DNA from: CAYFTL01 sp964346145 | Lineage (GTDB): Bacteria; Bacillota; Clostridia; Christensenellales; Aristaeellaceae | NCBI GenBank assembly: GCA_964346145.1 | Contig: CAYFTL010000010.1 | Coordinates: 1-63,262, forward strand | Direction of reading: 5' to 3' | Length of the DNA: 63,262 nucleotides | Part shown: one piece after another, positions 51,241 to 59,813 of the stretch | How the letters are laid out: every line of letters begins with the position of its first letter | Numbering within the stretch: the first letter of the stretch is position 1 | Notes under the pieces: generated by a model | What the model saw: only the letters and a program-made list of their open reading frames with translations | What the model was told of the DNA's origin: nothing | Database searches by the model: none | Program-made: the position numbers and the translations under genes

Positions 51241-51876
51241 TTATGTGCGATAAACTTTTCTGAAAATCAAAACGCTTAGGCACAGCGCGCTCAACAAGAT
51301 AAGGATGACCCCGCCGAAGATGCCCACCACGTATTCCCAGCTGCCATCGTAAATGACTTCTACGACGCCGCTTGCGTCCTTGCGTACCAACTTGGTATAA
51401 TCAAACAGAGTCAACAAGCGAATGCCCAGGGCGTCGTGCAGTTCGTACTGTGCATCGCCGGCTTGAATGCGGGTACGCAGCCGGTTTTCCTTAAAACGCT
51501 TTACGGTTTGAGCATCTGCAGCGCCAAGTTTTTGTATGGTGCCGGAAGGGTCGATGGCATATTGCGCCGGCTCGTGGTCGGGGATGATGATTAAGCGATC
51601 TTGCTCATCGTAGCCAAAGAGGTAGTCATGGTCAAAATCCATGGCGATACCGTGGACGAAGTCTCCGTGGGAATCGTAAATGTTGATGTAATGATCGGCA
51701 AAACCGACGGCGACATTTTGGCGCGAATCGGAATCCATACCCACCGCCCGGGAGCCGCCCCGTTGCTGCCAAGACACCAGCTTGACCGGCCCTTCGTCTT
51801 GGGCGTTTGCTGCAAACGAAACCAAGATGACTACAAGCAATATGCAAAGCAAAAAGAATTGTTTTCTTGCTTTCAT
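51241..51876 (-). CDS. Exported single-span membrane protein of unknown function
   Basis: I do not recognise this 211-residue protein. It has an N-terminal signal sequence (FFLLCILLVVILVSFAANA), an extracytoplasmic domain of about 145 residues, and a C-terminal transmembrane helix (VVGIFGGVILILLSALCLSV) with a basic end. The soluble part has short beta-propeller-like repeats (AVGFADHYINIYDSHGDFVH, then FGYDEQDRLIII) that recall NHL/WD-like blades. The start follows TTGGAGG. It is convergent with clpB and divergent from radC. Function not known. Confidence 0.7.
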   Translation of the reverse strand: MKARKQFFLLCILLVVILVSFAANAQDEGPVKLVSWQQRGGSRAVGMDSDSRQNVAVGFADHYINIYDSHGDFVHGIAMDFDHDYLFGYDEQDRLIIIPDHEPAQYAIDPSGTIQKLGAADAQTVKRFKENRLRTRIQAGDAQYELHDALGIRLLTLFDYTKLVRKDASGVVEVIYDGSWEYVVGIFGGVILILLSALCLSVLIFRKVYRT

Positions 51877-51943
51877 GAGCGTACCTCCAACAGTAAAAGA
51901 TGTGTGTTTCTGAAAATAATAGGATATAGATGGAGTGACCCAA

Positions 51944-52573
51944 ATGTATAATTCGACCCGGGATCAAAGCCCTCAAAATATAATTGAGGAGCAACAAATG
52001 CTGGAAAGATTGCTCGCCTATGCCGCGCCAAAAACCGATGCATCGGCTCTGGGTCGAGGATTGCTGGGCCATTTTGGCAATATAAAAGGTTTGCTGGAGG
52101 CTGATGCCGGCGAGCTTGAAAATTTTGGCCTCAGCCAAAGGTCTGCTCAGCTGCTTGCCTTGATTCCTCAGCTTTACCGGTACATGCAAAAAGAGCAAGC
52201 GTGGCAACTTGAACGGGTGGAATCTGAGGAGGAGTGGTTGCTGTGGTGCCAGGGCTTGTTTGCAGGCTTAAAGTATGAACAAACTTACATGATGGCACTT
52301 AACAAGGATCGCGCAGTGCTGTGTGTAGAAAAACTGGCGGAAGGCGAATTTGGGCGCGCGGCGCTTCCGATTCGAGACATTGTAAGTTGTGCCATCAAAC
52401 GCGACGCCGCATCCGTGGTGCTGCTGCATAACCACCCTTCGGGCAAGGTTGATCCTTCGCCGGAGGACGTGCATGCAACCCGGCAGGTGAAGCAGGTGCT
52501 TGGCGATATAGGAATTCGGTTGCTGGCGCATATCGTTTATGCCCGGGGGCAAATTTCCCTTATACCGCTTTAA
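51944..52573 (+). CDS. radC: RadC-family (JAB/MPN) protein
   Basis: A 209-residue protein. An N-terminal helix-hairpin-helix-like region (about 20-90) precedes the JAB1/MPN domain with the metal site HNHPSG (His162, His164) and a downstream Asp in the PSPEDVHATRQV segment. Despite the name, a DNA-repair role is doubtful in general. The ATG at 51944 has GGAG at 8 bp; a GTG at 51935 overlaps that box. The next gene follows after 34 bp. Confidence 0.9.
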   Translation: MYNSTRDQSPQNIIEEQQMLERLLAYAAPKTDASALGRGLLGHFGNIKGLLEADAGELENFGLSQRSAQLLALIPQLYRYMQKEQAWQLERVESEEEWLLWCQGLFAGLKYEQTYMMALNKDRAVLCVEKLAEGEFGRAALPIRDIVSCAIKRDAASVVLLHNHPSGKVDPSPEDVHATRQVKQVLGDIGIRLLAHIVYARGQISLIPL

Positions 52574-52607
52574 TTTAAAACAGATGTGAGCAAAGGAGTT
52601 TGGCCTT

Positions 52608-53201
52608 ATGTGTGGACGCTACGGATTGACGCTGACTACGCGCCAGCGCGAGTTGCTTGGCCTGTCCGAACAAGGCCCCGTGGACTTCGCGCCGGGGGAT
52701 GAAGCTGTGGTATTGATCGGCGCCGGGGAAGGTAAGCTGCGCGAGTGCAAAATGCGCTGGGGTTTTCCGTCCTCTCAAGGCAGGAGACTGCTTATCAACG
52801 CTCGGTGCGAAACGGCTTCCACCTTACCCACGTTTGCCCGTGCGGTAGAGCAGCGCCGGTGCCTGATTCCCGCCGACGGCTTTTATGAGTGGCGAAAAAG
52901 TGGGCACACGGTAGAGAAGAAGTGGATTCGGTTGGAGACGCGCGATCGTTTGTACATGGCCGGTTTATATGGCTATTTCGAGGTCCAGTCCGATCCTTGT
53001 TTTGTGATTCTTACTCAAGATGCGAACGTTCAGATGCACAGCGTGCACGATCGTATGCCTATGATTTTGCCTGCACGGCGCGAGCAAATGGTGTGGATAA
53101 ACGATGGGCGGGCTGCTCTTGAGCTGCTTAGCAACCCACCCCAAATCGGCATTCGGATTCAGGGCACCTACGACCAGCTGAGTTGGCTGGATATAGATTA
53201 A
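52608..53201 (+). CDS. SRAP-domain DNA-protein crosslink protein (HMCES/YedK family)
   Basis: A 197-residue SOS-response-associated peptidase domain protein. Cys2, directly after the initiator Met (MCGRYGLT), is the residue that forms a thiazolidine crosslink with abasic sites in single-stranded DNA. Also present are INARCETASTLPTFA, CLIPADGFYEWRK and the active-site His in MHSVHDRMPMILP. It protects abasic sites at replication forks. It starts at ATG after AAAGGAG. Its TAA stop overlaps the stop of the convergent fhs gene in a shared TTAA. Confidence 0.93.
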   Translation: MCGRYGLTLTTRQRELLGLSEQGPVDFAPGDEAVVLIGAGEGKLRECKMRWGFPSSQGRRLLINARCETASTLPTFARAVEQRRCLIPADGFYEWRKSGHTVEKKWIRLETRDRLYMAGLYGYFEVQSDPCFVILTQDANVQMHSVHDRMPMILPARREQMVWINDGRAALELLSNPPQIGIRIQGTYDQLSWLDID

Positions 53202-54877
53202 AAGAGCCCGTGTATCGTGCCGTCTGCAGCTACATCGATCTGTTCGGCCGCAGGACGCTTAGGCAGCCCGGGCATCGTCATAATGTTGCCGGTCAGCACC
53301 ACCACAAACCCTGCGCCCGCCGAAAGTTTGACGCTACGCACACTCAAGGTAAAATCTTTTGGACTGCCCAGCTTGGAGGGATCGTCTGAAAAAGAGTATT
53401 GGGTTTTTGCGATACACACCGGCAGCTTTTCAAACCCCATTTGTGTCAAGCGGTCGAGCATTTTAATGGCTGCGGGCGCAAAATCCACGCTACTCGCACC
53501 GTATATTTGGCGGCCGATGGTTTCGATCTTATCCTTAAGGGGCATATCGTCCGGATAGATGGGGGCAAACCGGCCTTTGGGCTGTTCGGCCAGGCATATT
53601 ACTTCTTCAGCCAGTTCCAAACCGCCGGCTCCGCCTTTGGCCCAAACATCGGCAAGCACTACGCGCACCCCGAGCGCTTGGCACAGATTGCGCACGAGTT
53701 CCAGTTCGGCGTCGGTATCTCCCGGAAAGCGGTTGATGGCTACTACCGCCGGCAAACCGAATCGTTGGGTGATGTTTTCCACATGGTGTATAAGGTTTGG
53801 CATGCCCTTTTCCAGCGCGATTAAGTTTTCGGCATCCAGTTCGCCCTTGGCGGCGTCGCCGTGGTGCTTGAGTGCCCGAACTGTGGCCACGATGACCACG
53901 GCGGCAGGGTTTAATCGGCCTATGCGACACTTGATATCCAAAAACTTTTCGGCGCCCAAATCTGCGCCAAATCCGGCTTCGGTAACTACATAATCGCCCA
54001 GCTTAAGGGCTAGTTGGGTGGCAACAAGACTGTTGCAACCATGGGCGATATTGGCAAACGGACCGCCGTGCACCAGTGCGGGTGTGTGCTCTAAGGTTTG
54101 CACCAGATTGGGTTTGATGGCATCTTTCAGCAGTGCGGTCATGGCGCCTTCGGCTTTTAAGTCGGAGGCGGTGACCGGTTCGTCTTGCCGGGTGTAGCCC
54201 ACGACAATGCGGCCCAGTTTTTGTTTTAAGTCGACCAAGTCTTTGCTCAAGCAAAGCACAGCCATGATTTCGGAAGCTACGGTAATATCGAAACCGTCTT
54301 CCCGGGGTACACCGTTGATTCGGCCGCCCAGGCCGTCGGTGATATTTCGGAGTTGGCGATCGTTCATATCCACACACCTGCGCCAAGAGATGCGCCGCGT
54401 GTCGATGTCCAGTTCGTTGCCTTGAAAAATATGGTTGTCCAGCATGGCTGCCAGCAGATTATTCGCGGCACCGATGGCATGCATATCGCCGGTAAAGTGC
54501 AGATTGATATCTTCCATGGGCACCACTTGCGCCCAACCACCGCCAGCTGCGCCGCCTTTAACGCCGAACACAGGGCCCAGGGAGGGCTCGCGCAGCGCCA
54601 GCACCACTTTCTTGTTCATCTGGTTGAGGGCATCGGCTAACCCTACCGATGTGGTAGTTTTCCCTTCGCCCGCAGGGGTAGGGGAAATCGCGGTTACCAG
54701 AATAAGCTTGCCGTCGGCGTTATTTTTGTTTTTTTCAAAAGCGCCAAAGCCAATTTTTGCTTTGGTTCTTCCGTATAATTCCAAATCTTCCGGTTCTATG
54801 CCCAGACTTTGGGCTATTTTTTCGATCGGTTCCAGTTTTGTGCTCTGTGCAATCTCAATATCGGTCATCGGTTTCAA
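53198..54877 (-). CDS. fhs: Formate-tetrahydrofolate ligase
   Basis: Makes 10-formyl-THF from formate, ATP and THF; central in acetogens and in purine and one-carbon metabolism. It has 559 residues, the normal length. The P-loop-like PTPAGEGKTT motif is at 66-75, with PSLGPVFGVKGGAAGGG soon after and VHGGPFANIAHGCNS in the middle. The start is taken as TTG 54877, 7 bases after GGGAGG; an ATG three codons later is more distant. No other Wood-Ljungdahl gene is in the window. Confidence 0.97.
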   Translation of the reverse strand: MKPMTDIEIAQSTKLEPIEKIAQSLGIEPEDLELYGRTKAKIGFGAFEKNKNNADGKLILVTAISPTPAGEGKTTTSVGLADALNQMNKKVVLALREPSLGPVFGVKGGAAGGGWAQVVPMEDINLHFTGDMHAIGAANNLLAAMLDNHIFQGNELDIDTRRISWRRCVDMNDRQLRNITDGLGGRINGVPREDGFDITVASEIMAVLCLSKDLVDLKQKLGRIVVGYTRQDEPVTASDLKAEGAMTALLKDAIKPNLVQTLEHTPALVHGGPFANIAHGCNSLVATQLALKLGDYVVTEAGFGADLGAEKFLDIKCRIGRLNPAAVVIVATVRALKHHGDAAKGELDAENLIALEKGMPNLIHHVENITQRFGLPAVVAINRFPGDTDAELELVRNLCQALGVRVVLADVWAKGGAGGLELAEEVICLAEQPKGRFAPIYPDDMPLKDKIETIGRQIYGASSVDFAPAAIKMLDRLTQMGFEKLPVCIAKTQYSFSDDPSKLGSPKDFTLSVRSVKLSAGAGFVVVLTGNIMTMPGLPKRPAAEQIDVAADGTIHGLF

Positions 54878-55106
54878 GCATATTCCTCCCTACATTTCCA
54901 AGCTTAAACGCTTATAAAATATTATCATATGCCCATTGCTAAAGCAACCGAACTCGTGCTAACATTAGATGATGAAGGTTCATGATTATTTTTTTAAAAA
55001 ATGCATTCATGGAACCAACTTATATTCTTTCAGGTCTTTAAGTATAGGTAGCTTCATTAAATGTATTGTGATTCCCGATCTATTATGAAACACTGGAGGT
55101 CATTTT

Positions 55107-57086
55107 ATGCTAAAAAAACGTACGCTTTGTGTGATTGCATTTGTGATGGCAATTGCCGTCCTCTTGCCCGCTTTGGCGCTGGCCGCACCCACCGGGTTGA
55201 CTTATTCTGTGAGCGATGTAGAAGCTTATATCGGGTTTGACCAGCACTTGTTTCTGGCCGGGAAGGACGATGCCCAAAGCAGCGAAGCTGTAGCACAGAT
55301 TGTGTACGCCGATGCTGCTGCGGTGTATTACCGTACCGTGGCCTCGGACAACGGCAGCAAGCTATTAAAACATCCGCTGGACGGCAGCGCGCCCAGCCAG
55401 CTGGCCGAGGGCGTGTTGGGCGATGTGCGCTATTGGAACGGTTATTTTTACTATTTGGAAGCGGAGCGTCCGATGCAATTGATGCGGGTGGCTGACCAGG
55501 CATCACCTCAAGAGCTTTTGGGTGTAGATGCAGCCGGCGGCCAACTGGGCATTAGCTTAGATGGTTTATGCTATGCTTATGCCGACAATTCGGGAACTAT
55601 TGTTACCCAGTTGTACAAAGAAGGGGAAAACAGCTTTGTCTCCGCCGGATTCACATACGACGAAAATTACAACAATTTCTCCAACTTTGAAACCATGATG
55701 GGAACAGACGGATTCAAAATCCATTTAAATGGCAGCGATGAATGGATTGTTTTAGATCAAAACGTTGAAGCCTGTGCGGCCATGAACAACAAGCTTTACT
55801 ACATAAAAGTGGCCGGCGATGGCAAGCAGGTGTACGAATACGACGCTCAAACCAAATCCAGCAAAGAGCTTTGCGTGTTGAGTAATGATTTTAGCGCCCA
55901 ACTGGTTGGCTCTAAAGGATACCTGTACGTGATTTCCGACGATCAGAAGGTCAACCGAATCGACGCAAGCAACGGAACTGTGCAGTTGATTTCTGGCGTG
56001 GACAGTTTGGGGGCAAGCGCACCGCTGATTCAATTGGTGGATGATATGTTGCTCGTTTACGACACCGATGGTGAACCATCTACGCCGGTGTTTAAAGGAG
56101 CGCTTCAGTTGGCGGAGGCACAAATGCCTGAAGACCAAAGCGGGGATTCTGAGGCCTCCGGTGACGAAGATGAGCCTCAGGCCACCGAGGTGCCGGACGA
56201 AGACAAGGATACCGACCAAGATGAGCAGGCGAACGATAATAAGGACGGCGATGGATACAGCTTCCTGCAAAAGGGCGACCAGGGTGAAAAAGTGCGCAAG
56301 CTTCAGCAGAGGTTGAAAGACTTGGGATACCCGGCCGGGTCGGTGGACGGCATATTTGGCGGACAGACCGAAACCGCGGTTAACTTATTCCAAAAGGCCA
56401 TCGGCTATGATCAGACCGGCAACGCAGGGCCCAAGATGCAAGCGCGGCTGTTTGCCTCCAACGCACCCAAGTACAAAGGGGACGACAGCGCCTCCAAATA
56501 CACCGCGTTAAAGCCGGGNNNNNNNNNNNNNNNNNNNNNNNNNNNNNNNNNNNNNNNNNNNNNNNNNNNNNNNNNNNNNNNNNNNNNNNNNNNNNNNNNN
56601 NNNNNNNNNNNNNNNNNNTCCAAATACACCGCGTTAAAGCCGGGCGACAAAGGCGAGAAGGTCAAAAAACTGCAGCGCCGGCTGAAGGAATTGGGCTACT
56701 TTGATGGAGACATCGGCGGCAACTACTTGAGCAAAACCACCGAAGCGGTTAAGAAATTCCAAAAAGCCATCGGCTACGACCAGACCGGTAACGCAGGCCC
56801 CAAGATGCAGGCGCGGCTGTTTGCTTCCAATGCGCCCAAATACAAAGGAGAAAACGACTCCGGTTATGTAACCCTTACTACAGGCGACACCGGAGAACGG
56901 GTCAAGAAGTTGCAGCGCAGGCTGAAGGAATTAGGCTATTTTGACGGAGACATCGGTGGCAACTATCTCACCAAGACTACCGAAGCGGTTAAAAAATTCC
57001 AAAAAGCTATCGGCTACGACCAGACCGGAACGGCAGGCCCTAAGATGCAGGCGCGGTTGTTTGCCAAAGATGCACCTAAGGCATAA
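55107..57086 (+). CDS. Exported peptidoglycan-binding-repeat protein (contains an assembly gap)
   Basis: As written the frame is 659 codons including the N run. A signal peptide (LCVIAFVMAIAVLLPALALA) precedes a beta-propeller-like domain of about 300 residues (DUF5050-like; blades such as GYLYVISDDQKVNRIDASNG). An acidic linker follows (about 345-385), then at least three PG_binding_1 modules, each with KVKKLQRRLKELGYF, GDIGGNY and TTEAVKKFQKAIGYDQT. The modules bind cell-wall peptidoglycan. The number of modules is uncertain because of the 100-N gap; merging the flanks would give 617 residues. The start follows CTGGAGG. Confidence 0.85.
   Translation: MLKKRTLCVIAFVMAIAVLLPALALAAPTGLTYSVSDVEAYIGFDQHLFLAGKDDAQSSEAVAQIVYADAAAVYYRTVASDNGSKLLKHPLDGSAPSQLAEGVLGDVRYWNGYFYYLEAERPMQLMRVADQASPQELLGVDAAGGQLGISLDGLCYAYADNSGTIVTQLYKEGENSFVSAGFTYDENYNNFSNFETMMGTDGFKIHLNGSDEWIVLDQNVEACAAMNNKLYYIKVAGDGKQVYEYDAQTKSSKELCVLSNDFSAQLVGSKGYLYVISDDQKVNRIDASNGTVQLISGVDSLGASAPLIQLVDDMLLVYDTDGEPSTPVFKGALQLAEAQMPEDQSGDSEASGDEDEPQATEVPDEDKDTDQDEQANDNKDGDGYSFLQKGDQGEKVRKLQQRLKDLGYPAGSVDGIFGGQTETAVNLFQKAIGYDQTGNAGPKMQARLFASNAPKYKGDDSASKYTALKPXXXXXXXXXXXXXXXXXXXXXXXXXXXXXXXXXXSKYTALKPGDKGEKVKKLQRRLKELGYFDGDIGGNYLSKTTEAVKKFQKAIGYDQTGNAGPKMQARLFASNAPKYKGENDSGYVTLTTGDTGERVKKLQRRLKELGYFDGDIGGNYLTKTTEAVKKFQKAIGYDQTGTAGPKMQARLFAKDAPKA
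56277..57083 (+). repeat. Tandem PG_binding_1 modules, period about 240 bp
   Basis: Module starts (GAC of GD-x-GE) lie at 56277, 56646 and 56886. The second and third are 240 bp apart and nearly identical in sequence. The first two are 243 bp apart after removing the 100 N and one copy of the 26-bp overlap. The near identity of copies is what broke the assembly. Confidence 0.85.
56519..56618. other. Assembly gap of 100 N
   Basis: Exactly 100 N, a placeholder length. The 26 bases before it (56493-56518) are repeated exactly after it (56619-56644), so the two contig ends overlap. Confidence 0.97.
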
Positions 57087-57133
57087 GGCTTATATCTGAG
57101 CAAAATATAAAGCAACAAAACTTTGAAGCGGAT

Positions 57134-57186
57134 CCCCATGTGTTGGAGTAGTGCATTTAAGCTATTCCAATGCATGGGGCTTTTTT
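57134..57186 (+). terminator. Intrinsic terminator after the peptidoglycan-binding gene
   Basis: CCCCATGTGTTGGAGTAG pairs with CTATTCCAATGCATGGGG (one or two mismatches), followed by C and six Ts. Confidence 0.75.
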
Positions 57187-57618
57187 ATTATCAGGCTAAG
57201 AACAAATTAGAATCGGGGAAAACGCAGAACATAAAAAAGAATAGGATTAACGACTTGATATGTAGCACTTATTTTTTATGGAAGTCCATATGAGGAAATA
57301 CTATAAGCACATCATCGATTTAGAGTTACGAGAAATAGTTCGGTAGACAGTATAATATGAGTCCGCCTTGGGGCTGATAAAGAGCTTGTTTTTATGTCGA
57401 GTGAGAGGAATCACATACGGATCATTTTCTGGAATATCTATTATAAAACTCTTCTTATAAACATCACTTTCCTACCATAATTCTGAATAGAACACGTCAA
57501 TGATTTAACAATTTTTTTGGAATTGAATGGTTAAAAATGTTGTTTTTGTGTTATAATACAATTAAGGATAAGGTGAGTGAGTGGTTCGACGCATATCAAA
57601 TGCAGGAGGATGATTCGC
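57187..57618. other. Gene-free AT-rich spacer
   Basis: About 430 bases with no credible coding region on either strand. The right end carries a -10 candidate TATAAT near 57553 for the following small gene; a matching -35 is not clear. Otherwise I see nothing definite. Confidence 0.5.
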
Positions 57619-57771
57619 GTGACGGTATTGTTCATTATTATCGGCTTATTGACCCTTTACAGTGCGCTGGATGTGAGAAATGACAAACGGGTTGCCAAGG
57701 AACAGCGCTTTAACGACTATTATAAAATAGAATATAGGCGGCCGCTGACCATTTCCGGTGAAGAGTGGTAA
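57619..57771 (+). CDS. Small single-span membrane protein
   Basis: A 50-residue protein starting with GTG, with GGAGG 9 bases upstream; the ATG at 57610 touches that box and is less likely. Residues 2-18 (TVLFIIIGLLTLYSALD) form one transmembrane helix, followed by a charged tail (VRNDKRVAKEQRFNDYYKI) in the cytoplasm by the positive-inside rule. Family unknown. It is flanked by a -10-like element and a strong terminator, so it is probably a real gene of its own. Confidence 0.6.
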   Translation: MTVLFIIIGLLTLYSALDVRNDKRVAKEQRFNDYYKIEYRRPLTISGEEW

Positions 57772-57783
57772 GGGTTGCCAACA

Positions 57784-57826
57784 AAAATAATCGGAAAGCA
57801 AAGGCGCTTTCCGATTATTTTTATTA
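57784..57826. terminator. Bidirectional terminator
   Basis: AAAATAATCGGAAAGC and GCTTTCCGATTATTTT form a 16-bp stem. It serves the small membrane gene and the convergent MerR gene. Confidence 0.85.
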
Positions 57827-57845
57827 AAAAGATTAAGCTTGTTGC

Positions 57846-58649
57846 TTACGGTACAATGCGCGCTTGCAATTCGGTTAAATGCTCGTTGTAATCGCTGGCT
57901 TCGTGGATATCAATCAATGTAATTTCGATAATCTCATCGTCCAAACTCAAGCCGTGTTTTGCAGCATATTCAAACAACATGGGCACGTAGCGATCGCCGC
58001 GCATGGTATTTCCGTGGTAACGCAAAGTTAGATATTCGCCGCCTGCAAGCAGGCTGTTTGCTGTTTGATCGGTATCATCAATGATAAAAACGCTTTTGTA
58101 CTGATGATAATTTTGTTTGGAAACCTCGCCGGCATCCATGCGGGCGCCGATTTGGGTGTTGCCGATGATGTAGAGCCGGCTATGGAGCTGATTAAGCAGT
58201 TGTTTGATGAGCACGTCCATCTCTTCATCATTCTGAAAGGGTTGCCATATTTCGTGGCAGGGACGTGGGGGAAATTCAGTCCGCTCTACCACTTCCACCG
58301 GCTGCTTGCCGGCATTTTTTAGTGCCTGCAAGCGAAATTCAAAATACGCCTCTAAACGCTTTAAGCGCAGCTGCTCTTGCTCGATGGTGAATTTTTCTTC
58401 GCTTAGCAAGGCCAAAGTATTGTCGATGTTGCGATTATCCAGATAGTTGCGGATTTTTTCCATGGAAAAACCGAGGGAGCGTAAGTCGCAAATAACGTTC
58501 ATACGCCACACATCTTTTACGCTGTATAAGCGGTATTCGTTGGAGCCGCGAACGGGATGGATAAGTCCCAGCTTTTCATAATAACGTATGGAGTCCGAAC
58601 TTATTCCATATAGCTTGGACAGTTCGCCAATCTTAAAGAATCGATTCAA
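57846..58649 (-). CDS. MerR-family regulator with GyrI-like effector domain
   Basis: A 267-residue regulator. The N-terminal winged helix (FKIGELSKLYGISSDSIRYYEKLGLI, residues 5-30) and RSLGFSMEKIRNYLD are typical of MerR. A coiled-coil dimerisation helix (about 80-115) leads to a C-terminal domain of about 150 residues of the BmrR/GyrI effector-binding kind, probably for a small organic ligand. It starts with TTG after a perfect AAGGAGGTG box. Neighbouring target genes are not obvious. Confidence 0.88.
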   Translation of the reverse strand: MNRFFKIGELSKLYGISSDSIRYYEKLGLIHPVRGSNEYRLYSVKDVWRMNVICDLRSLGFSMEKIRNYLDNRNIDNTLALLSEEKFTIEQEQLRLKRLEAYFEFRLQALKNAGKQPVEVVERTEFPPRPCHEIWQPFQNDEEMDVLIKQLLNQLHSRLYIIGNTQIGARMDAGEVSKQNYHQYKSVFIIDDTDQTANSLLAGGEYLTLRYHGNTMRGDRYVPMLFEYAAKHGLSLDDEIIEITLIDIHEASDYNEHLTELQARIVP

Positions 58650-58847
58650 CTAGACACCTCCTTATTTTTAAAACGTTGTAGGATTGATTGTCACCTGAAG
58701 TTATTAGACCTGTAAAACCATGTAATATATTATAACACTGATTGAATAGAGCTGCATTTTTATAAAAGAATGCATTCAAATCAGGAAAAGATAGGTATGA
58801 ATCGGCAAAATATGTAGAAAATAGCAAAACAAAGCAAAAAAAGTACC

Positions 58848-58872
58848 AACTATTGCGTTTTTAGTACGTTTA
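58848..58872 (+). promoter_or_regulatory. Candidate ECF-type autoregulated promoter
   Basis: AAC at 58848-58850, 16 bp, then CGTTTA at 58867-58872. This fits the AAC-N16-CGT pattern of promoters read by many ECF sigma factors and lies 46 bp before the ECF gene. Autoregulation is inferred. Confidence 0.4.
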
Positions 58873-58918
58873 TAGAAGTGAATGGTCATTCAAGCAAGCC
58901 TGGAGAGGGGGAAGCCGC

Positions 58919-59464
58919 ATGGAGGTGGAGGTGGATCAGCTGGTTCAATTAGCAAAGCGGGGCGACCGCCAGGCGATGAGTATGCTGTGCGAACAGCTGT
59001 ACGATAGGTTGTTTCGGTTTTTTGTGCGGCAAAGCGGCAGCGTTCAGGATGCTGAAGATTTAACCCAATCTGCGCTGCTAAAGATGATGGAGCAGCTGGA
59101 CAAGTACCACCGCTTGCCGGGCGTAAGGTTTGAGGCGTGGTTATTGTCGATGGCATACCGGTTGTTCATAGACTGGGTGCGCAAGAAAAAGCCGATTGGG
59201 TTGGGTGAATACGATCGACAGGATTTTTCAACAAATGTTGAAGAAGAAGTGGCCAAGCGCGAGAGCGCGCAGGAACTCAGGCAGGCGCTGCTGGAGCTGG
59301 ACGAGGAATTGCGGGCGCTATTGACGCTGCGTTATGAGTTTGATTTGAGTTATGCCGAAATTGCAAGTGCGCTGAAGATTACGGTGGTTCGAGTGCGGTG
59401 GAGACTGCATGAAGGCGTTAAAAAATTGGGCAAGCGACTGGAGGGAATTGCGGATGAAAGATAG
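58919..59464 (+). CDS. ECF-type RNA polymerase sigma factor
   Basis: A 181-residue sigma-70 family factor. Region 2 (about 15-85) has YDRLFRFFVRQSGSVQDAED (the DAEDL core-binding segment) and WLLSMAYRLFIDWVRKKK. Region 4 (about 115-175) has LLTLRYEFDLSYAEIASALK, ITVVRVRWRLHEGVKKL, the -35-binding helix-turn-helix. Regions 1 and 3 are absent, as in ECF factors. The start follows GAGAGGGGG. The next gene overlaps it by 11 bp; the three genes form one operon with two membrane proteins, the usual layout of sigma plus anti-sigma. Confidence 0.92.
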   Translation: MEVEVDQLVQLAKRGDRQAMSMLCEQLYDRLFRFFVRQSGSVQDAEDLTQSALLKMMEQLDKYHRLPGVRFEAWLLSMAYRLFIDWVRKKKPIGLGEYDRQDFSTNVEEEVAKRESAQELRQALLELDEELRALLTLRYEFDLSYAEIASALKITVVRVRWRLHEGVKKLGKRLEGIADER

Positions 59465-59813
59465 AAACGCGTATCTTAGGGAGCTGTGGATGGCAAGCTG
59501 CCCTCCTGAGTCGCCCAACAAGCAAAAAGTGCTGTGCGACCTGCAGTGGGCCAGCTACCGACAAAGCATTCGACTCAGGGAAAGGCGCACTCGGCGAAGG
59601 CAAAACGTGGGCTTGTGGATTGCGGTGATCCTGTTCTTGGTGGGCGTTGTGGGACTTGTATTAATGTTAAGCGGCCCGAAACCGAATTTGAGATTGCTAA
59701 AAACGGTGGGAATCGTTTGGGGTGGTGTTGTGGGTGCGTTGTTATTGATGGCGCCGGTGCTGGGATATATGTTGCAAAAGGAGGATGAGCAGGATGAACA
59801 ATCAGAAAATTGA
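59454..59813 (+). CDS. Two-span membrane protein, probable anti-sigma partner
   Basis: A 119-residue protein. The soluble N-terminal part (about 1-50; basic, RLRERRTRRRQN) precedes two transmembrane helices (about 52-72 and 85-108) and a short acidic tail. It lacks the HxxxCxxC zinc motif of classical anti-sigma domains. It starts inside the end of the sigma gene (ATG 59454, GGAGGG upstream), so the two are translated together. By position it is the best candidate for the inhibitor of the sigma factor; this is inferred. Confidence 0.65.
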   Translation: MKDRNAYLRELWMASCPPESPNKQKVLCDLQWASYRQSIRLRERRTRRRQNVGLWIAVILFLVGVVGLVLMLSGPKPNLRLLKTVGIVWGGVVGALLLMAPVLGYMLQKEDEQDEQSEN

